A DNA stretch of 64,000 bases from contig JAEYOQ010000059.1 in the NCBI GenBank assembly GCA_023411555.1, positions 1 to 64,000 of the forward strand, given 5' to 3'. Position numbers and translations under genes: made by a program. Positions 25,422 to 34,572 of the stretch are shown piece after piece (the stretch's first letter is position 1; each line of letters opens with the position of its first letter). A model generated the notes under the pieces. It searched no databases. It was not told the origin of the DNA and saw only the letters and a list, made by a program, of their open reading frames with translations. The DNA is from Bacillota bacterium (GTDB lineage Bacteria; Bacillota; Clostridia; Lachnospirales; Lachnospiraceae).

Positions 25422-26843
25422 GTGGTTCACCAATTTAAGAATAATGGATATAATATTGTACTGGATGTCAATAGTGGCATGATTCATGTTGTAGACGATC
25501 TGTGCTATGATATCATTGAGATGTATGAGGAACATGATAAGGAGAGCATCCTTCATGCTATGGAGGAGAAATACTCTAAGCCTGAAAATGCAGTAAAGCT
25601 TACTGACCAGGAGGATGAGAGAACCGGGTTAATAGGTAATGCAGAAGCATTGTCCTCTTATATTAAAGAAGCTATTGCTGACATCGAACAGCTGATACAG
25701 GAGGGTGCCCTTTTTACCAAGGATATCTATGAGGAATATATTCGAGATTTTAAACAGAGATCTACTGTTGTAAAAGCTCTTTGTCTACATATAGCTCATG
25801 ATTGTAACCTTGCTTGTAAATATTGCTTTGCTGAGGAAGGCGAGTATAAGGGGCACAGAGAGTTGATGAGCTTTGAGGTTGGTAAGAAGGCACTTGATTT
25901 CCTAATTGCAAACTCTGGCAACCGTAAGAATCTGGAGGTGGACTTCTTCGGCGGGGAGCCTTTGATGAATTGGCAGGTGGTGAAGGATCTGGTCCAATAC
26001 GGCAGGGAGCTGGAGCAAGTACATAATAAGAAGTTCCGTTTTACCCTGACCACCAATGGCGTATTACTGGATGATGAGGTTATGGAATTTGCCGACCGCG
26101 AGATGAGTAATGTGGTGCTCAGTATCGATGGACGCAAGGAAGTCAATGACTATATGCGACCTAGTCGTAACGGTAAGGGAAGCTATGAACTGATACTACC
26201 TAAGTTTAAAAAGCTGGCCGAGAGTCGTAACCAGACGAATTACTATGTAAGAGGAACCTTTACCCATCATAATCTTGACTTCAGCGAAGATGTAAAGCAT
26301 CTTGCTGACCTTGGATTTAAGCAGATTTCTGTGGAGCCTGTAGTGGCTCTTCCGGAAGATACCTATTCTATTAAGGAGGAGGACCTTCCGGTATTGTTCG
26401 AGGAGTATGATCGTCTTGCAAAGCTGATGCTAGATTATAAGAAGCAAGGGAAGGACTTTAATTTCTTCCATTTCATGATTGATTTAGCCGGAGGACCTTG
26501 TGTGGCTAAGCGTCTGTCAGGATGTGGATCAGGTACGGAATATCTGGCAGTCACTCCCTGGGGGGATTTGTACCCCTGCCATCAATTTGTAGGAATACCG
26601 GAATATCTGATGGGTAATGTGGATGATGGGGTTGTTAAGCCGGAGCTTCGTGAAGAATTCAAGGTGTGTAATGTATACTCCAAGGAAAAATGCAGGAATT
26701 GTTTTGCTAAATTCTATTGTAGCGGTGGTTGTGCGGCTAACTCCCACAAATTCCATGGTGACATTAATGATGCATATGATATCGGTTGTGAATTACAGAA
26801 GAAGCGCGTAGAGTGTGCTATCATGTTGAAGGCAGCAGAATAA
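25422..26843 (+). CDS. scfB: SCIFF radical SAM maturase (thioether-forming, SPASM)
   Basis: 473 residues. I start it at GTG 25,422, which follows AGGAGGT by 6 nt; the longer open frame has no ribosome site. Residues 1-100 form the peptide-binding RRE-like domain. The radical SAM cluster motif C128-x3-C132-x2-C135 (CNLACKYC) opens the barrel, with FFGGEPLMNW as the GGEP motif. The C-terminal SPASM region binds two more clusters through the cysteines of GCGSGTEYLAV, YPCHQF and CRNCFAKFYCSGGC. It makes Cys-to-alpha-carbon thioethers on the scfA product. No dedicated protease or exporter gene is adjacent. Confidence 0.95.
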   Translation: MVHQFKNNGYNIVLDVNSGMIHVVDDLCYDIIEMYEEHDKESILHAMEEKYSKPENAVKLTDQEDERTGLIGNAEALSSYIKEAIADIEQLIQEGALFTKDIYEEYIRDFKQRSTVVKALCLHIAHDCNLACKYCFAEEGEYKGHRELMSFEVGKKALDFLIANSGNRKNLEVDFFGGEPLMNWQVVKDLVQYGRELEQVHNKKFRFTLTTNGVLLDDEVMEFADREMSNVVLSIDGRKEVNDYMRPSRNGKGSYELILPKFKKLAESRNQTNYYVRGTFTHHNLDFSEDVKHLADLGFKQISVEPVVALPEDTYSIKEEDLPVLFEEYDRLAKLMLDYKKQGKDFNFFHFMIDLAGGPCVAKRLSGCGSGTEYLAVTPWGDLYPCHQFVGIPEYLMGNVDDGVVKPELREEFKVCNVYSKEKCRNCFAKFYCSGGCAANSHKFHGDINDAYDIGCELQKKRVECAIMLKAAE

Positions 26844-26854
26844 TGTAATAAATT

Positions 26855-26945
26855 AATTCCAATGTGAAGTTGTAATTCCAATGTGAATCTATAATTCCAA
26901 TGTGAATCTATAATTCAAATGTGAATTTCCAATTCACATTGGGAA
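26855..26945. repeat. 19-bp tandem repeat with inverted last copy
   Basis: Four consecutive 19-bp units share the core AATTCMAATGTGAA (starts 26,855, 26,874, 26,893, 26,912). They are followed at 26,931 by an inverted copy (AATTCACATTGGGAA) able to fold back on any unit. The block begins 11 bp after the scfB stop. It may act as a mRNA 3' structure. It is not a CRISPR, because there are no spacers. Confidence 0.85.
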
Positions 26946-27045
26946 GAACACGTTATGTAGACATTAGATAGAAGGGTATAAATGCTAATTAATAAGAAGG
27001 AACGGCAACACGGTAAGGAATAGCAAGAGTACACCCGGAGGAAAT

Positions 27046-28884
27046 ATGGAGAATTGGGTAATTAAGAATAAAAAGGCGGATTTTAGCCAGATTATGAAGG
27101 AATGCGGTGTGAGTGAGGTTTTAGCACGCTGCCTTGTGAATAAAGGGCTGGAGTCACCACAGGACATCAATTCGTTTTTACAGCCAAAGGTTTCGGATCT
27201 GTATGACCCCTTCTTGATGGAGGATATGGAAAAGGCTTGTAATATCTTAAGGGTGAAGCTTGCGGAGGAAAAACGAATCCGCATCATCGGTGACTATGAT
27301 GTAGACGGCGTGGTTGCAACCTATATTCTATATCGCAGCCTAAAATGTCTTGGTGCGAAGGTTGACTATGAGATACCTGATCGAATTAAGGATGGCTATG
27401 GTATTAATAATCAGATGGTTGAGGCGGCCCACAAGGAAGGGATTGATACTATTCTTACCTGTGACAACGGAATTGTCGCTTTGGAACAGGTGGAACTAGC
27501 CAAAAGCTTGGGAATGACAGTGATTATTACGGATCATCATAGCTTATTAGAGGAGATACAGGATACGGTAGGACTCGCAGAGGTGGCGTTAACGATTGAA
27601 CCTGATATTGGAGAAAAAGCAGAGAGAGAAAAGAATAATGCGACTCATGTGAGACTGCCGGCAGCAGATGCAGTGATTAATCCGAAACGTCCGGATTGCG
27701 AGTATCCTAATAAGGGTTTATGCGGAGCGGCGATTGGTTATAAGCTGTGCTGTGCATTACATACGTATTATGATTTGAAAAATCGGGAAGAATTTGAACA
27801 AGAATTACTTTCTTATGCAGCGATAGCCACGGTTTGCGATGTTATGGAGCTAACAGGAGAGAATCGAATTATTGTAAAGCATGGTCTGCAGCTTCTGAAA
27901 AAGACTAAGAATATGGGATTGCTGGCTTTGATGGATGTAAGCAGTATCGACAAGGAGCAATTAAGTGCCTTTCATCTTGGCTTTGTGATAGGCCCATGTC
28001 TGAATGCTTCTGGGAGACTGGATACTGCCAAGAAGGGTCTGGAACTGCTTTTAGCTGTAACGAAGGAGCAGGCACTGACTTTAGCTAGTGAAGTACGTGG
28101 CTTAAATGATCTTCGCAAGGAGATGACTACGCATAATGTTCAAAAGGCAATTAAGCTAATTGAGGAAACTGACATTCACAATGATAAGGTCCTGGTAGTC
28201 TATCTGGAGGATTGTCATGAGAGCATAGCGGGAATTATTGCAGGAAGAATCAGAGAACGATATAACCGTCCCACCCTGGTGCTTACGGATGCAGAGCACA
28301 GTGTGAAGGGATCGGGAAGATCCATCGAGCAGTACAATATGATAGAAGAGCTTAGTAAATGCAGGGAGCTATTCCTTAAGGTTGGCGGGCATCCGATGGC
28401 AGCAGGTCTTTCACTGATACGAGAAAATATAGATATTCTCAGAAAAGTCCTAAACGAGAATACTAAACTGACAGAAGAAATGCTAATCCCTAAGGTAACC
28501 ATCGATATTCATTTACCCTTTGGGTACATCAATGAAGCACTGGTAGATGAACTGAAGCAGCTGGAGCCCTTCGGTAAGGGGAATGAGAAGCCCTTGTTTG
28601 CAGAGAAGGAATTGAGGATTAAATCAGCATTTATTATAGGTAAAAATGCCAGTGGTATTCGCTTCTACCTAGTGAATAAATATGGGAGAGAGATGGAGGC
28701 AGTTTATTTCGGTGATGTGAATGAATTCTTTTCTTATATTACCAAGGTATACGGAGAAGATGAAGCTCAGAAGCTTCGAACAGGTCGAAGCCTGAACATA
28801 GCTCTTGCTATTACCTATTACCCGAAAATCAATGAATACAATGGCTTTCGGAATATACAGCTAATGATTCAAAACTACCGATAA
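27046..28884 (+). CDS. recJ: Single-stranded-DNA-specific exonuclease RecJ
   Basis: A 5'-3' single-strand DNA exonuclease of 612 residues for recombination and repair. The DHH-family motifs are visible: D83-x-D85-x-D87-G (GDYDVDG), D163-H164-H165 and the DHHA1 motif GGHPMAAG. The N-terminus (NSFLQPKVSDLYDPFLMEDM) is characteristic of the family. The C-terminal OB-like domain is present though short. GGAGGAA precedes the ATG. In many clostridia recJ, apt and rel follow the SCIFF locus as here. Confidence 0.95.
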   Translation: MENWVIKNKKADFSQIMKECGVSEVLARCLVNKGLESPQDINSFLQPKVSDLYDPFLMEDMEKACNILRVKLAEEKRIRIIGDYDVDGVVATYILYRSLKCLGAKVDYEIPDRIKDGYGINNQMVEAAHKEGIDTILTCDNGIVALEQVELAKSLGMTVIITDHHSLLEEIQDTVGLAEVALTIEPDIGEKAEREKNNATHVRLPAADAVINPKRPDCEYPNKGLCGAAIGYKLCCALHTYYDLKNREEFEQELLSYAAIATVCDVMELTGENRIIVKHGLQLLKKTKNMGLLALMDVSSIDKEQLSAFHLGFVIGPCLNASGRLDTAKKGLELLLAVTKEQALTLASEVRGLNDLRKEMTTHNVQKAIKLIEETDIHNDKVLVVYLEDCHESIAGIIAGRIRERYNRPTLVLTDAEHSVKGSGRSIEQYNMIEELSKCRELFLKVGGHPMAAGLSLIRENIDILRKVLNENTKLTEEMLIPKVTIDIHLPFGYINEALVDELKQLEPFGKGNEKPLFAEKELRIKSAFIIGKNASGIRFYLVNKYGREMEAVYFGDVNEFFSYITKVYGEDEAQKLRTGRSLNIALAITYYPKINEYNGFRNIQLMIQNYR

Positions 28885-28970
28885 AATAATCGGAAATGTA
28901 GATTAGGAAGGATTTATTTACTTTTACGTCAGTTTAAGGAAGAAAAAACAACACAATTGCTAAATTTTCT

Positions 28971-28999
28971 TTACGAAAGATCTAAAATAGTGATATAAT
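28971..28999 (+). promoter_or_regulatory. Promoter before apt
   Basis: An extended -10 element (TGATATAAT, 28,991-28,999) with a partial -35 (TTACGA) at 17-bp spacing. The 150-nt leader holds a weak fold around GCAAGCAAAAAGTTTGC. Confidence 0.5.
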
Positions 29000-29149
29000 A
29001 GGCATCTAAACGAATATATCACTGTTTTGTCCTGAGAATAGCTAGCAAGCAAAAAGTTTGCGAAGCTAACTTTTTAATGCTTCACAAAATATCTGAAAAG
29101 CTGATATTTAAATATACAGGGTTAACCCTAAGAAAGGCATGGTTGTAGA

Positions 29150-29674
29150 ATGAAGAAATTGGAAGAGTATGTGAGAAGTATCCCGGATTTTCCGGAGCCT
29201 GGAATTATATTTCGAGATATTACTAGTGTTTTGCAAGACAAAGACGGTCTTAGATTAGCGATTGATCAAATGCAGGATTTATTGAAGGATCTTGACTTTG
29301 ATGTGATTGCTGGTCCTGAATCAAGAGGTTTTATCTTTGGTGTCCCGATTGCTTATAATACGAATAGGCCGTTTATTCCGGTTCGTAAGAAGGGGAAATT
29401 ACCCTGTGAGACCGTGTCCATGGATTATGATCTGGAATATGGTAAAGCAACAATTGAGATTCATAAGGATTCCATAAAACCCGGTCAGAAGGTAGTTATT
29501 ATAGATGACCTGATCGCTACCGGCGGAACAATCGAAGCGATTACAAAGCTGATCGAGATGCTTGGTGGAGAAGTGGTAAAGATTATATTCCTCATGGAAT
29601 TAAAGGGATTAAAGGGACGCGAGAAGCTGACCAAGTATGATGTGGAAGCGGTAATACAATACGAAGGGAACTAA
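29150..29674 (+). CDS. apt: Adenine phosphoribosyltransferase
   Basis: A purine salvage enzyme of 174 residues that makes AMP from adenine and PRPP. The PRPP-binding motif VVIIDDLIATGGT lies near residue 122. The N-terminal IPDFPEPGIIFRDIT and the AGPESRGFIFG loop are diagnostic for Apt. The length is standard. GGCATGG-like bases before the start are weak; the ATG at 29,150 fits the family N-terminus. It is followed 78 bp later by rel, the usual partner. Confidence 0.96.
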   Translation: MKKLEEYVRSIPDFPEPGIIFRDITSVLQDKDGLRLAIDQMQDLLKDLDFDVIAGPESRGFIFGVPIAYNTNRPFIPVRKKGKLPCETVSMDYDLEYGKATIEIHKDSIKPGQKVVIIDDLIATGGTIEAITKLIEMLGGEVVKIIFLMELKGLKGREKLTKYDVEAVIQYEGN

Positions 29675-29752
29675 TGAAACATAGATTGCATATCTTAACT
29701 TCAGAAGAATACTTGAGACTGATTGACTTTTCATAGATGGGCGGTGATGATC

Positions 29753-32050
29753 ATGGAAGAAATGAAAGAGATAATAGGAAAGGATGAGGTGATCACAACG
29801 GTGACGTTTAATGCACCGGCTGATTTTACTGCGCCCGAAACCTTGTATCAGAAGCTTATTGAAAAGATCAGAAGCTACCATCCATCAGCAGATATCTCCT
29901 TGGTGGAAAAGGCGTATCGCCTTGCCAATGATGCCCATAAGGATCAGTTCCGTAAATCCGGAGAGCCTTATATTATTCATCCCTTATGTGTTGCGAATAT
30001 TTTAGCGGAGCTAGAGCTGGATAAGGAAACCATAGTTGCAGGAATACTGCATGATGTAGTTGAGGATACTGAATTTACAGTGCCACAGATTGCTGCTTTG
30101 TTTTCTGATGAAATCGCTCTTTTAGTAGATGGTGTTACCAAGCTGACCAAATTAAATTACGACATGGACAAGGTTGAGCTGCAAGCGGAGAACTTAAGGA
30201 AGATGTTCTTAGCGATGGCGAAGGACATTCGTGTTATCTTAATTAAGCTGGCGGATCGTCTGCATAATATGCGTACCCTTAAATATAAGGAGGTGCATAA
30301 GCAGAAGGAAACCGCAAGAGAGACCATGGATATCTATGCTCCGATTGCTCAGAGGCTTGGTATCTCCAAGATTAAGATAGAGCTCGATGATTTATCCCTT
30401 AAATATCTTGAGCCAGAGGTCTATAAGGAGCTTGCAGAAAAGATATCCACTAAGAGAAGCGAGCGTCAGGCTTATATCGATGATATCGTAAACGAAGTTA
30501 GAGCGCATATTGAAGAAGCTGGAATTTCTGCCAATATTGATGGACGGATCAAGCATTTCTTCAGCATCTATAAGAAAATGGTGAATCAGAATAAGACCCT
30601 GGATCAGATCTATGATCTGTTTGCTGTGCGTATTATTGTTGATTCTTTAAAGGACTGTTATGCGGCACTGGGCGTAATACACGAGATGTTTAAACCGATT
30701 CCCGGTCGTTTTAAAGATTATATTGCCATGCCTAAACCCAATATGTATCAGTCTCTTCATACAACCCTAATTGGACCGAAGGGCTCACCCTTTGAGATCC
30801 AGATTCGTACCTATGAGATGCACCGCACCGCCGAATATGGTATTGCTGCCCACTGGAAATACAAGGAGGGACAGAGCGGGAAGGGCGGTACAGCCAATTC
30901 TGAGGAAGAGAAGCTGACTTGGCTTCGTCAGGTACTGGAATGGCAGAGAGACATGTCCGATAACAAAGAATTCCTGAGTCTGATCAAGAATGATTTTGAC
31001 CTATTCTCTGAGAGTGTCTATGCTTTTACCCCGACGGGGGATGTAAAGACCTTACCAACCGGCTCGAATCCTATCGACTTTGCCTATGCAATCCATAGTG
31101 CAGTTGGTAATAAGATGGTTGGTGCCAGAGTAAACGGTAAGCTGGAGCCGATCGATTATGTGATCCAGAACGGCGATCGTATTGAAATTATTACTTCCCA
31201 AAACTCTAAGGGTCCGAGTCGTGACTGGCTCTCTATTGTTAAGAGTACACAGGCAAAGAATAAGATCAACCAATGGTTTAAAACAGAGCTTAAGGAGGAC
31301 AATATCAACAGGGGTAAGGAGTTGATTGTTGCCTACTGTAAAGCAAAGGGTATTGTCCAAAGCGATATTATAAAGCCGGAATTCATGAGTACGGTTATGC
31401 GTAAATATGGCTTCCGCGATTGGGATTCTGTTCTTGCTGCTCTTGGACACGGAGGCCTCAAGGAAGGTCAAATTGTCAATAAGCTGCTTGAAGAATATAA
31501 GAAGAAGAACAAAAAAGAGATAACGGATGAGAATGTTCTGGAGACGGTTCAGGAGATAAAGGAGCGTATTCCAAAGAAGAAATCCAATAGCGGAATAGTA
31601 GTGGAAGGTATTCATGATTTGGCGGTTCGCTTCTCCAGGTGCTGTAGTCCTGTACCGGGAGACGAGATAGTTGGCTTTGTCACCCGTGGCCGAGGGGTAT
31701 CCATCCATCGTACCGATTGTATTAATGTAATTAATCTACCTGAGGAGGATCGGGCAAGACTAATTGATGCAGAGTGGAATGTCTCGGCAGATGGTAAGGA
31801 AACAGGCGGTGTATATAGTGCAGAGATTAAGATCTATGCCAATAACCGAACCGGTGTATTAGTTGATATCTCAAAGGTTTTAACAGAGAATAAGATTGAT
31901 GTAACCTCGATGAATGTTCGTACCAGTAAGCAAGGTAAAGCCACAATCAGTATCGGTTTTGAGATTAATGGGAAAGAACAACTGAATGAAATAATCTCTA
32001 AGATTAGGAATGTGGAAAGTGTACTCGATATCGAGCGTACGGCCGGCTAA
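29753..32050 (+). CDS. rel: Bifunctional (p)ppGpp synthetase/hydrolase (Rel)
   Basis: The stringent-response enzyme, 765 residues. The HD hydrolase domain has H76 and H100-D101 (GILHDVVEDT), so hydrolysis should be active. The synthetase domain follows, with PKPNMYQSLHTT. A TGS domain (VYAFTPTGDVKTLP), a helical linker with CCSPVPGDEIVGF (zinc finger) and a C-terminal ACT domain complete the long Rel architecture. I start at the ATG at 29,753 after GGGCGGTGA; two earlier in-frame starts (TTG 29,723, ATG 29,747) are possible. Confidence 0.95.
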   Translation: MEEMKEIIGKDEVITTVTFNAPADFTAPETLYQKLIEKIRSYHPSADISLVEKAYRLANDAHKDQFRKSGEPYIIHPLCVANILAELELDKETIVAGILHDVVEDTEFTVPQIAALFSDEIALLVDGVTKLTKLNYDMDKVELQAENLRKMFLAMAKDIRVILIKLADRLHNMRTLKYKEVHKQKETARETMDIYAPIAQRLGISKIKIELDDLSLKYLEPEVYKELAEKISTKRSERQAYIDDIVNEVRAHIEEAGISANIDGRIKHFFSIYKKMVNQNKTLDQIYDLFAVRIIVDSLKDCYAALGVIHEMFKPIPGRFKDYIAMPKPNMYQSLHTTLIGPKGSPFEIQIRTYEMHRTAEYGIAAHWKYKEGQSGKGGTANSEEEKLTWLRQVLEWQRDMSDNKEFLSLIKNDFDLFSESVYAFTPTGDVKTLPTGSNPIDFAYAIHSAVGNKMVGARVNGKLEPIDYVIQNGDRIEIITSQNSKGPSRDWLSIVKSTQAKNKINQWFKTELKEDNINRGKELIVAYCKAKGIVQSDIIKPEFMSTVMRKYGFRDWDSVLAALGHGGLKEGQIVNKLLEEYKKKNKKEITDENVLETVQEIKERIPKKKSNSGIVVEGIHDLAVRFSRCCSPVPGDEIVGFVTRGRGVSIHRTDCINVINLPEEDRARLIDAEWNVSADGKETGGVYSAEIKIYANNRTGVLVDISKVLTENKIDVTSMNVRTSKQGKATISIGFEINGKEQLNEIISKIRNVESVLDIERTAG

Positions 32051-32075
32051 ATATGAATAAAGGATTTTGAAATGC

Positions 32076-32230
32076 AAAATCCTTGGGAAGAACGCGAAAT
32101 TCGCACAATGGTGCTCATTCCTTGTTCTTCCGGGTTGTGAAAGTCACGCACAAACTAATTCAAAGGGTAGGAAATGGAAGTAAGAAAAATCCTTGGGAAG
32201 AACGCGAAATTCGCACAGTGGTGCTCATTC
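32076..32230. repeat. 45-bp direct repeats with internal palindromes
   Basis: Copies at 32,076-32,120 and 32,186-32,230 differ at one base and start exactly 110 bp apart. Similarity continues beyond the 45 bp (CACAAACTAATTC against CACAAGCTGATTC), so copy 2 looks like the same unit with an internal deletion. Copy 1 can fold: GGAAGAAC (32,086) pairs with GTTCTTCC (32,124), with the small palindrome GCGAAATTCGC inside. It fills the gap between rel and the hydrolase gene. A 65-codon frame through it is not a credible gene. Confidence 0.85.
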
Positions 32231-32289
32231 GGCACAAGCTGATTCGTAGGCTAGGTTATAACAACAAGCTAAATATATAGGAGGTCCGT

Positions 32290-32940
32290 ATGAGTGAGCT
32301 AAACTTGAAAACCCTTGTATTGGGTATGGTTCAGACCAACTGCTATATTGTAAGTAACGATGAGAGTAAGGAAGCAATAGTATTTGATCCGGCGGATGAT
32401 GCCGATAGAATAGAACAGTATTTAAAGGCAAATGACCTTGTGTGCAAAGGGATTCTTCTCACACATGGTCATTTTGACCATATTTTGGCTGCCGAAGACC
32501 TGGCTGCCCGAACAAAGGCCCCTATTCATGCACATGAGGCGGAGGAGAAGCTTCTTAAGGAACCACGTCTTAATGCCTCTTCTCAGATCCGCAGGGAATG
32601 TACACTGATACCGGAGGTACTGTTACAGGATGGTCAGAACATTGAGTTGGCAGGCTTTAAAATCAAGGTAATCCATACACCCGGTCATACAGCCGGTGGG
32701 GTATGCTATTATTTCCAGTCCCATGGGACCTTGATTAGCGGTGATACCTTATTTCTCGAAAGCATAGGAAGAACAGATCTTCCTACGGGCAATAGTAAGC
32801 AATTGGTTGCTTCCATCAATGAAAAGCTGATGATTTTGGAGGACCAGGTAAAGGTATATCCAGGACATGGAAGGCCCACCACTATCGGCTTTGAGCGGGA
32901 TAATAATGTTTATCTCAGTGGAAGCTTGTATTTTGACTAA
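32290..32940 (+). CDS. MBL-fold metallo-hydrolase (glyoxalase II-like)
   Basis: A cytoplasmic hydrolase of 216 residues. The zinc motif HGHFDH lies near residue 58, with further ligands in HTPGHTAGG, SGDTLF and the final YPGHGRPTT. It belongs to the YqgX / hydroxyacylglutathione hydrolase-like group, which cleaves thioesters; the substrate is not known. AGGAGG precedes the start. Position between rel and hemZ is usual for clostridia. Confidence 0.9.
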   Translation: MSELNLKTLVLGMVQTNCYIVSNDESKEAIVFDPADDADRIEQYLKANDLVCKGILLTHGHFDHILAAEDLAARTKAPIHAHEAEEKLLKEPRLNASSQIRRECTLIPEVLLQDGQNIELAGFKIKVIHTPGHTAGGVCYYFQSHGTLISGDTLFLESIGRTDLPTGNSKQLVASINEKLMILEDQVKVYPGHGRPTTIGFERDNNVYLSGSLYFD

Positions 32941-32987
32941 GAAGGAAATCTATCTCAGATATAGAGATAGATGAGGAATAGATATAT

Positions 32988-34511
32988 ATGATTACAGTAA
33001 TATTATCCGATAAGGCATATGAGAATGATGTCTATCCCCTAGTGAAAGCATTTTATCCGGAGGAGTCCATTAGGGTGTATTCGGCTACAGAGTATGAGAC
33101 AACAGAGCGAATTAGCGAAGCAGGAATGCAGACCAGTGGGTTGAGATCCGTTAAGGATGATGTGCAGCTATGTATAAAGCTTGACTTTCAACCGGAATTA
33201 ATTGACCTGCTTATTGTAAGGGGAGACAAGCAATGTGCTTCGGATCGACTTACACTAGTGAACAGTCCAGCTAAATCAGAGTATAAAAATGCCTTGAAAC
33301 GATTTCTCTATGAGATACTGTCCAGGATTACCGGACGAGACCTACCCTGGGGAATACTTACCGGTATCCGACCTACCAAGTTGGTTTATGAGTTGTTGGA
33401 GCAAGGCGTAACAGAGGCTGATATTTATCACAAAATGAGTAGAGAATATCTTTGCTCTAACGAGAAGATTGCCCTAAGTCTGGAAATAGCCAGACGGGAG
33501 CTAAAGCTTCTCGGTGAACTGGATTATAAAGAGGGCTATAGTGTCTATATTGGAATTCCCTTTTGTCCGAGCACCTGTCTCTATTGCTCCTTTACATCAT
33601 ATTCCGCAGAGAAGTATTCGAAGGAGATAGAGAGATATCTGTCTGCCTTAGAAACGGAGATTCGCTCCCTTGCCAATTCTCTTCCCGGAAAGAAGCTTCA
33701 AACTGTATACCTTGGAGGAGGTACACCAACGACCTTAAGTGCAGAACAGTTGGATCGACTATTGGGCCTGGTGAAGGAACAGTTTGATTTTACTGAGGTC
33801 AGAGAGTTCTGCGTGGAAGCTGGAAGACCGGACAGTATTACTGCCGAGAAGCTTATGGTGCTAAAGAGGTGGGGAGTTGATCGGATCTCCATCAATCCTC
33901 AGAGTATGCAGCAGAGGACTCTTGATCTCATCGGCAGAAAGCATACAATAGAGCAGGTAAAAGAGGCTTTTTGGATGGCGAGAGAAGCTGGACATAGTAA
34001 TATTAACATGGATATTATCATCGGTCTTCCCGGTGAGAGGCCGGAGGATGTGGCTGATACCTTAAGACAGATAAAGGAGCTTGACCCGGAGAGCCTTACG
34101 GTCCATACCTTAGCGATTAAACGGGCAGCCCGGTTGAATACGGAGAAGGAAAACTATATAGAGAAGAAGGCGACCGAGGTTTGGAGGATGCTAGACCAAG
34201 CGATGGAATTTGCCAAAGAGAATGAATATCTCCCGTATTATCTTTATAGACAGAAGAATATGGCAGATAACCTGGAGAATATCGGCTATGCCAGATATGG
34301 TAGGGAGGGACTCTATAATATTTTGATTATGGAGGAAAAGCAGACAATCCTTGCCCTTGGTGCCGGCGGTATGTCTAAGTTTGTCTTCCATAAGGAAAAC
34401 CGATTGGAGCGCGTAGACAATGTAAAGAGTGTGCTGGATTATATCAATCGAATTGATGAGATGATTGAGAGAAAGAAGCGTTTTATTGAAGCTAATCTGG
34501 CTGAGCTTTAA
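32988..34511 (+). CDS. hemZ: Coproporphyrinogen dehydrogenase HemZ-type radical SAM protein
   Basis: 507 residues. The radical SAM motif CPSTCLYCSF (C-x3-C-x2-C) lies near residue 190, followed by the GGGTPTT loop and the NPQSMQQRTLDLIGRKH region typical of HemN/HemZ proteins. The N-terminal 170 residues are the HemZ-specific extension. It is expected to oxidise coproporphyrinogen III without oxygen, although HemN-like proteins can also be haem chaperones or act otherwise. No other haem gene is nearby, so the function is moderately sure. Confidence 0.9.
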   Translation: MITVILSDKAYENDVYPLVKAFYPEESIRVYSATEYETTERISEAGMQTSGLRSVKDDVQLCIKLDFQPELIDLLIVRGDKQCASDRLTLVNSPAKSEYKNALKRFLYEILSRITGRDLPWGILTGIRPTKLVYELLEQGVTEADIYHKMSREYLCSNEKIALSLEIARRELKLLGELDYKEGYSVYIGIPFCPSTCLYCSFTSYSAEKYSKEIERYLSALETEIRSLANSLPGKKLQTVYLGGGTPTTLSAEQLDRLLGLVKEQFDFTEVREFCVEAGRPDSITAEKLMVLKRWGVDRISINPQSMQQRTLDLIGRKHTIEQVKEAFWMAREAGHSNINMDIIIGLPGERPEDVADTLRQIKELDPESLTVHTLAIKRAARLNTEKENYIEKKATEVWRMLDQAMEFAKENEYLPYYLYRQKNMADNLENIGYARYGREGLYNILIMEEKQTILALGAGGMSKFVFHKENRLERVDNVKSVLDYINRIDEMIERKKRFIEANLAEL

Positions 34512-34572
34512 GGATGTATCACCTTATTACCAATACAATTGAGAAATATATTTTTTATCAGAACGGAGGACT

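Noticed and set aside
24983..26843. A bacteriocin/lantibiotic cluster
   Set aside because: The peptide and enzyme are the conserved SCIFF/ScfB pair, not a lanthipeptide; the exporter-kinase module at 20-23.6 kb is on the other strand with its own promoter and is separated by degV.
26855..26945. Possible CRISPR array
   Set aside because: The repeats are directly tandem with no spacers and the last copy is inverted; no cas gene is present in the window.
32083..32280. Open frame of 65 codons after rel
   Set aside because: It is a read-through of the 45-bp repeats with a TTG start and no family similarity.
34512..34572. T-box leader before hisS or aspS
   Set aside because: The leaders are short or lack a T-box sequence (TGGNACCGCG) and specifier stem.
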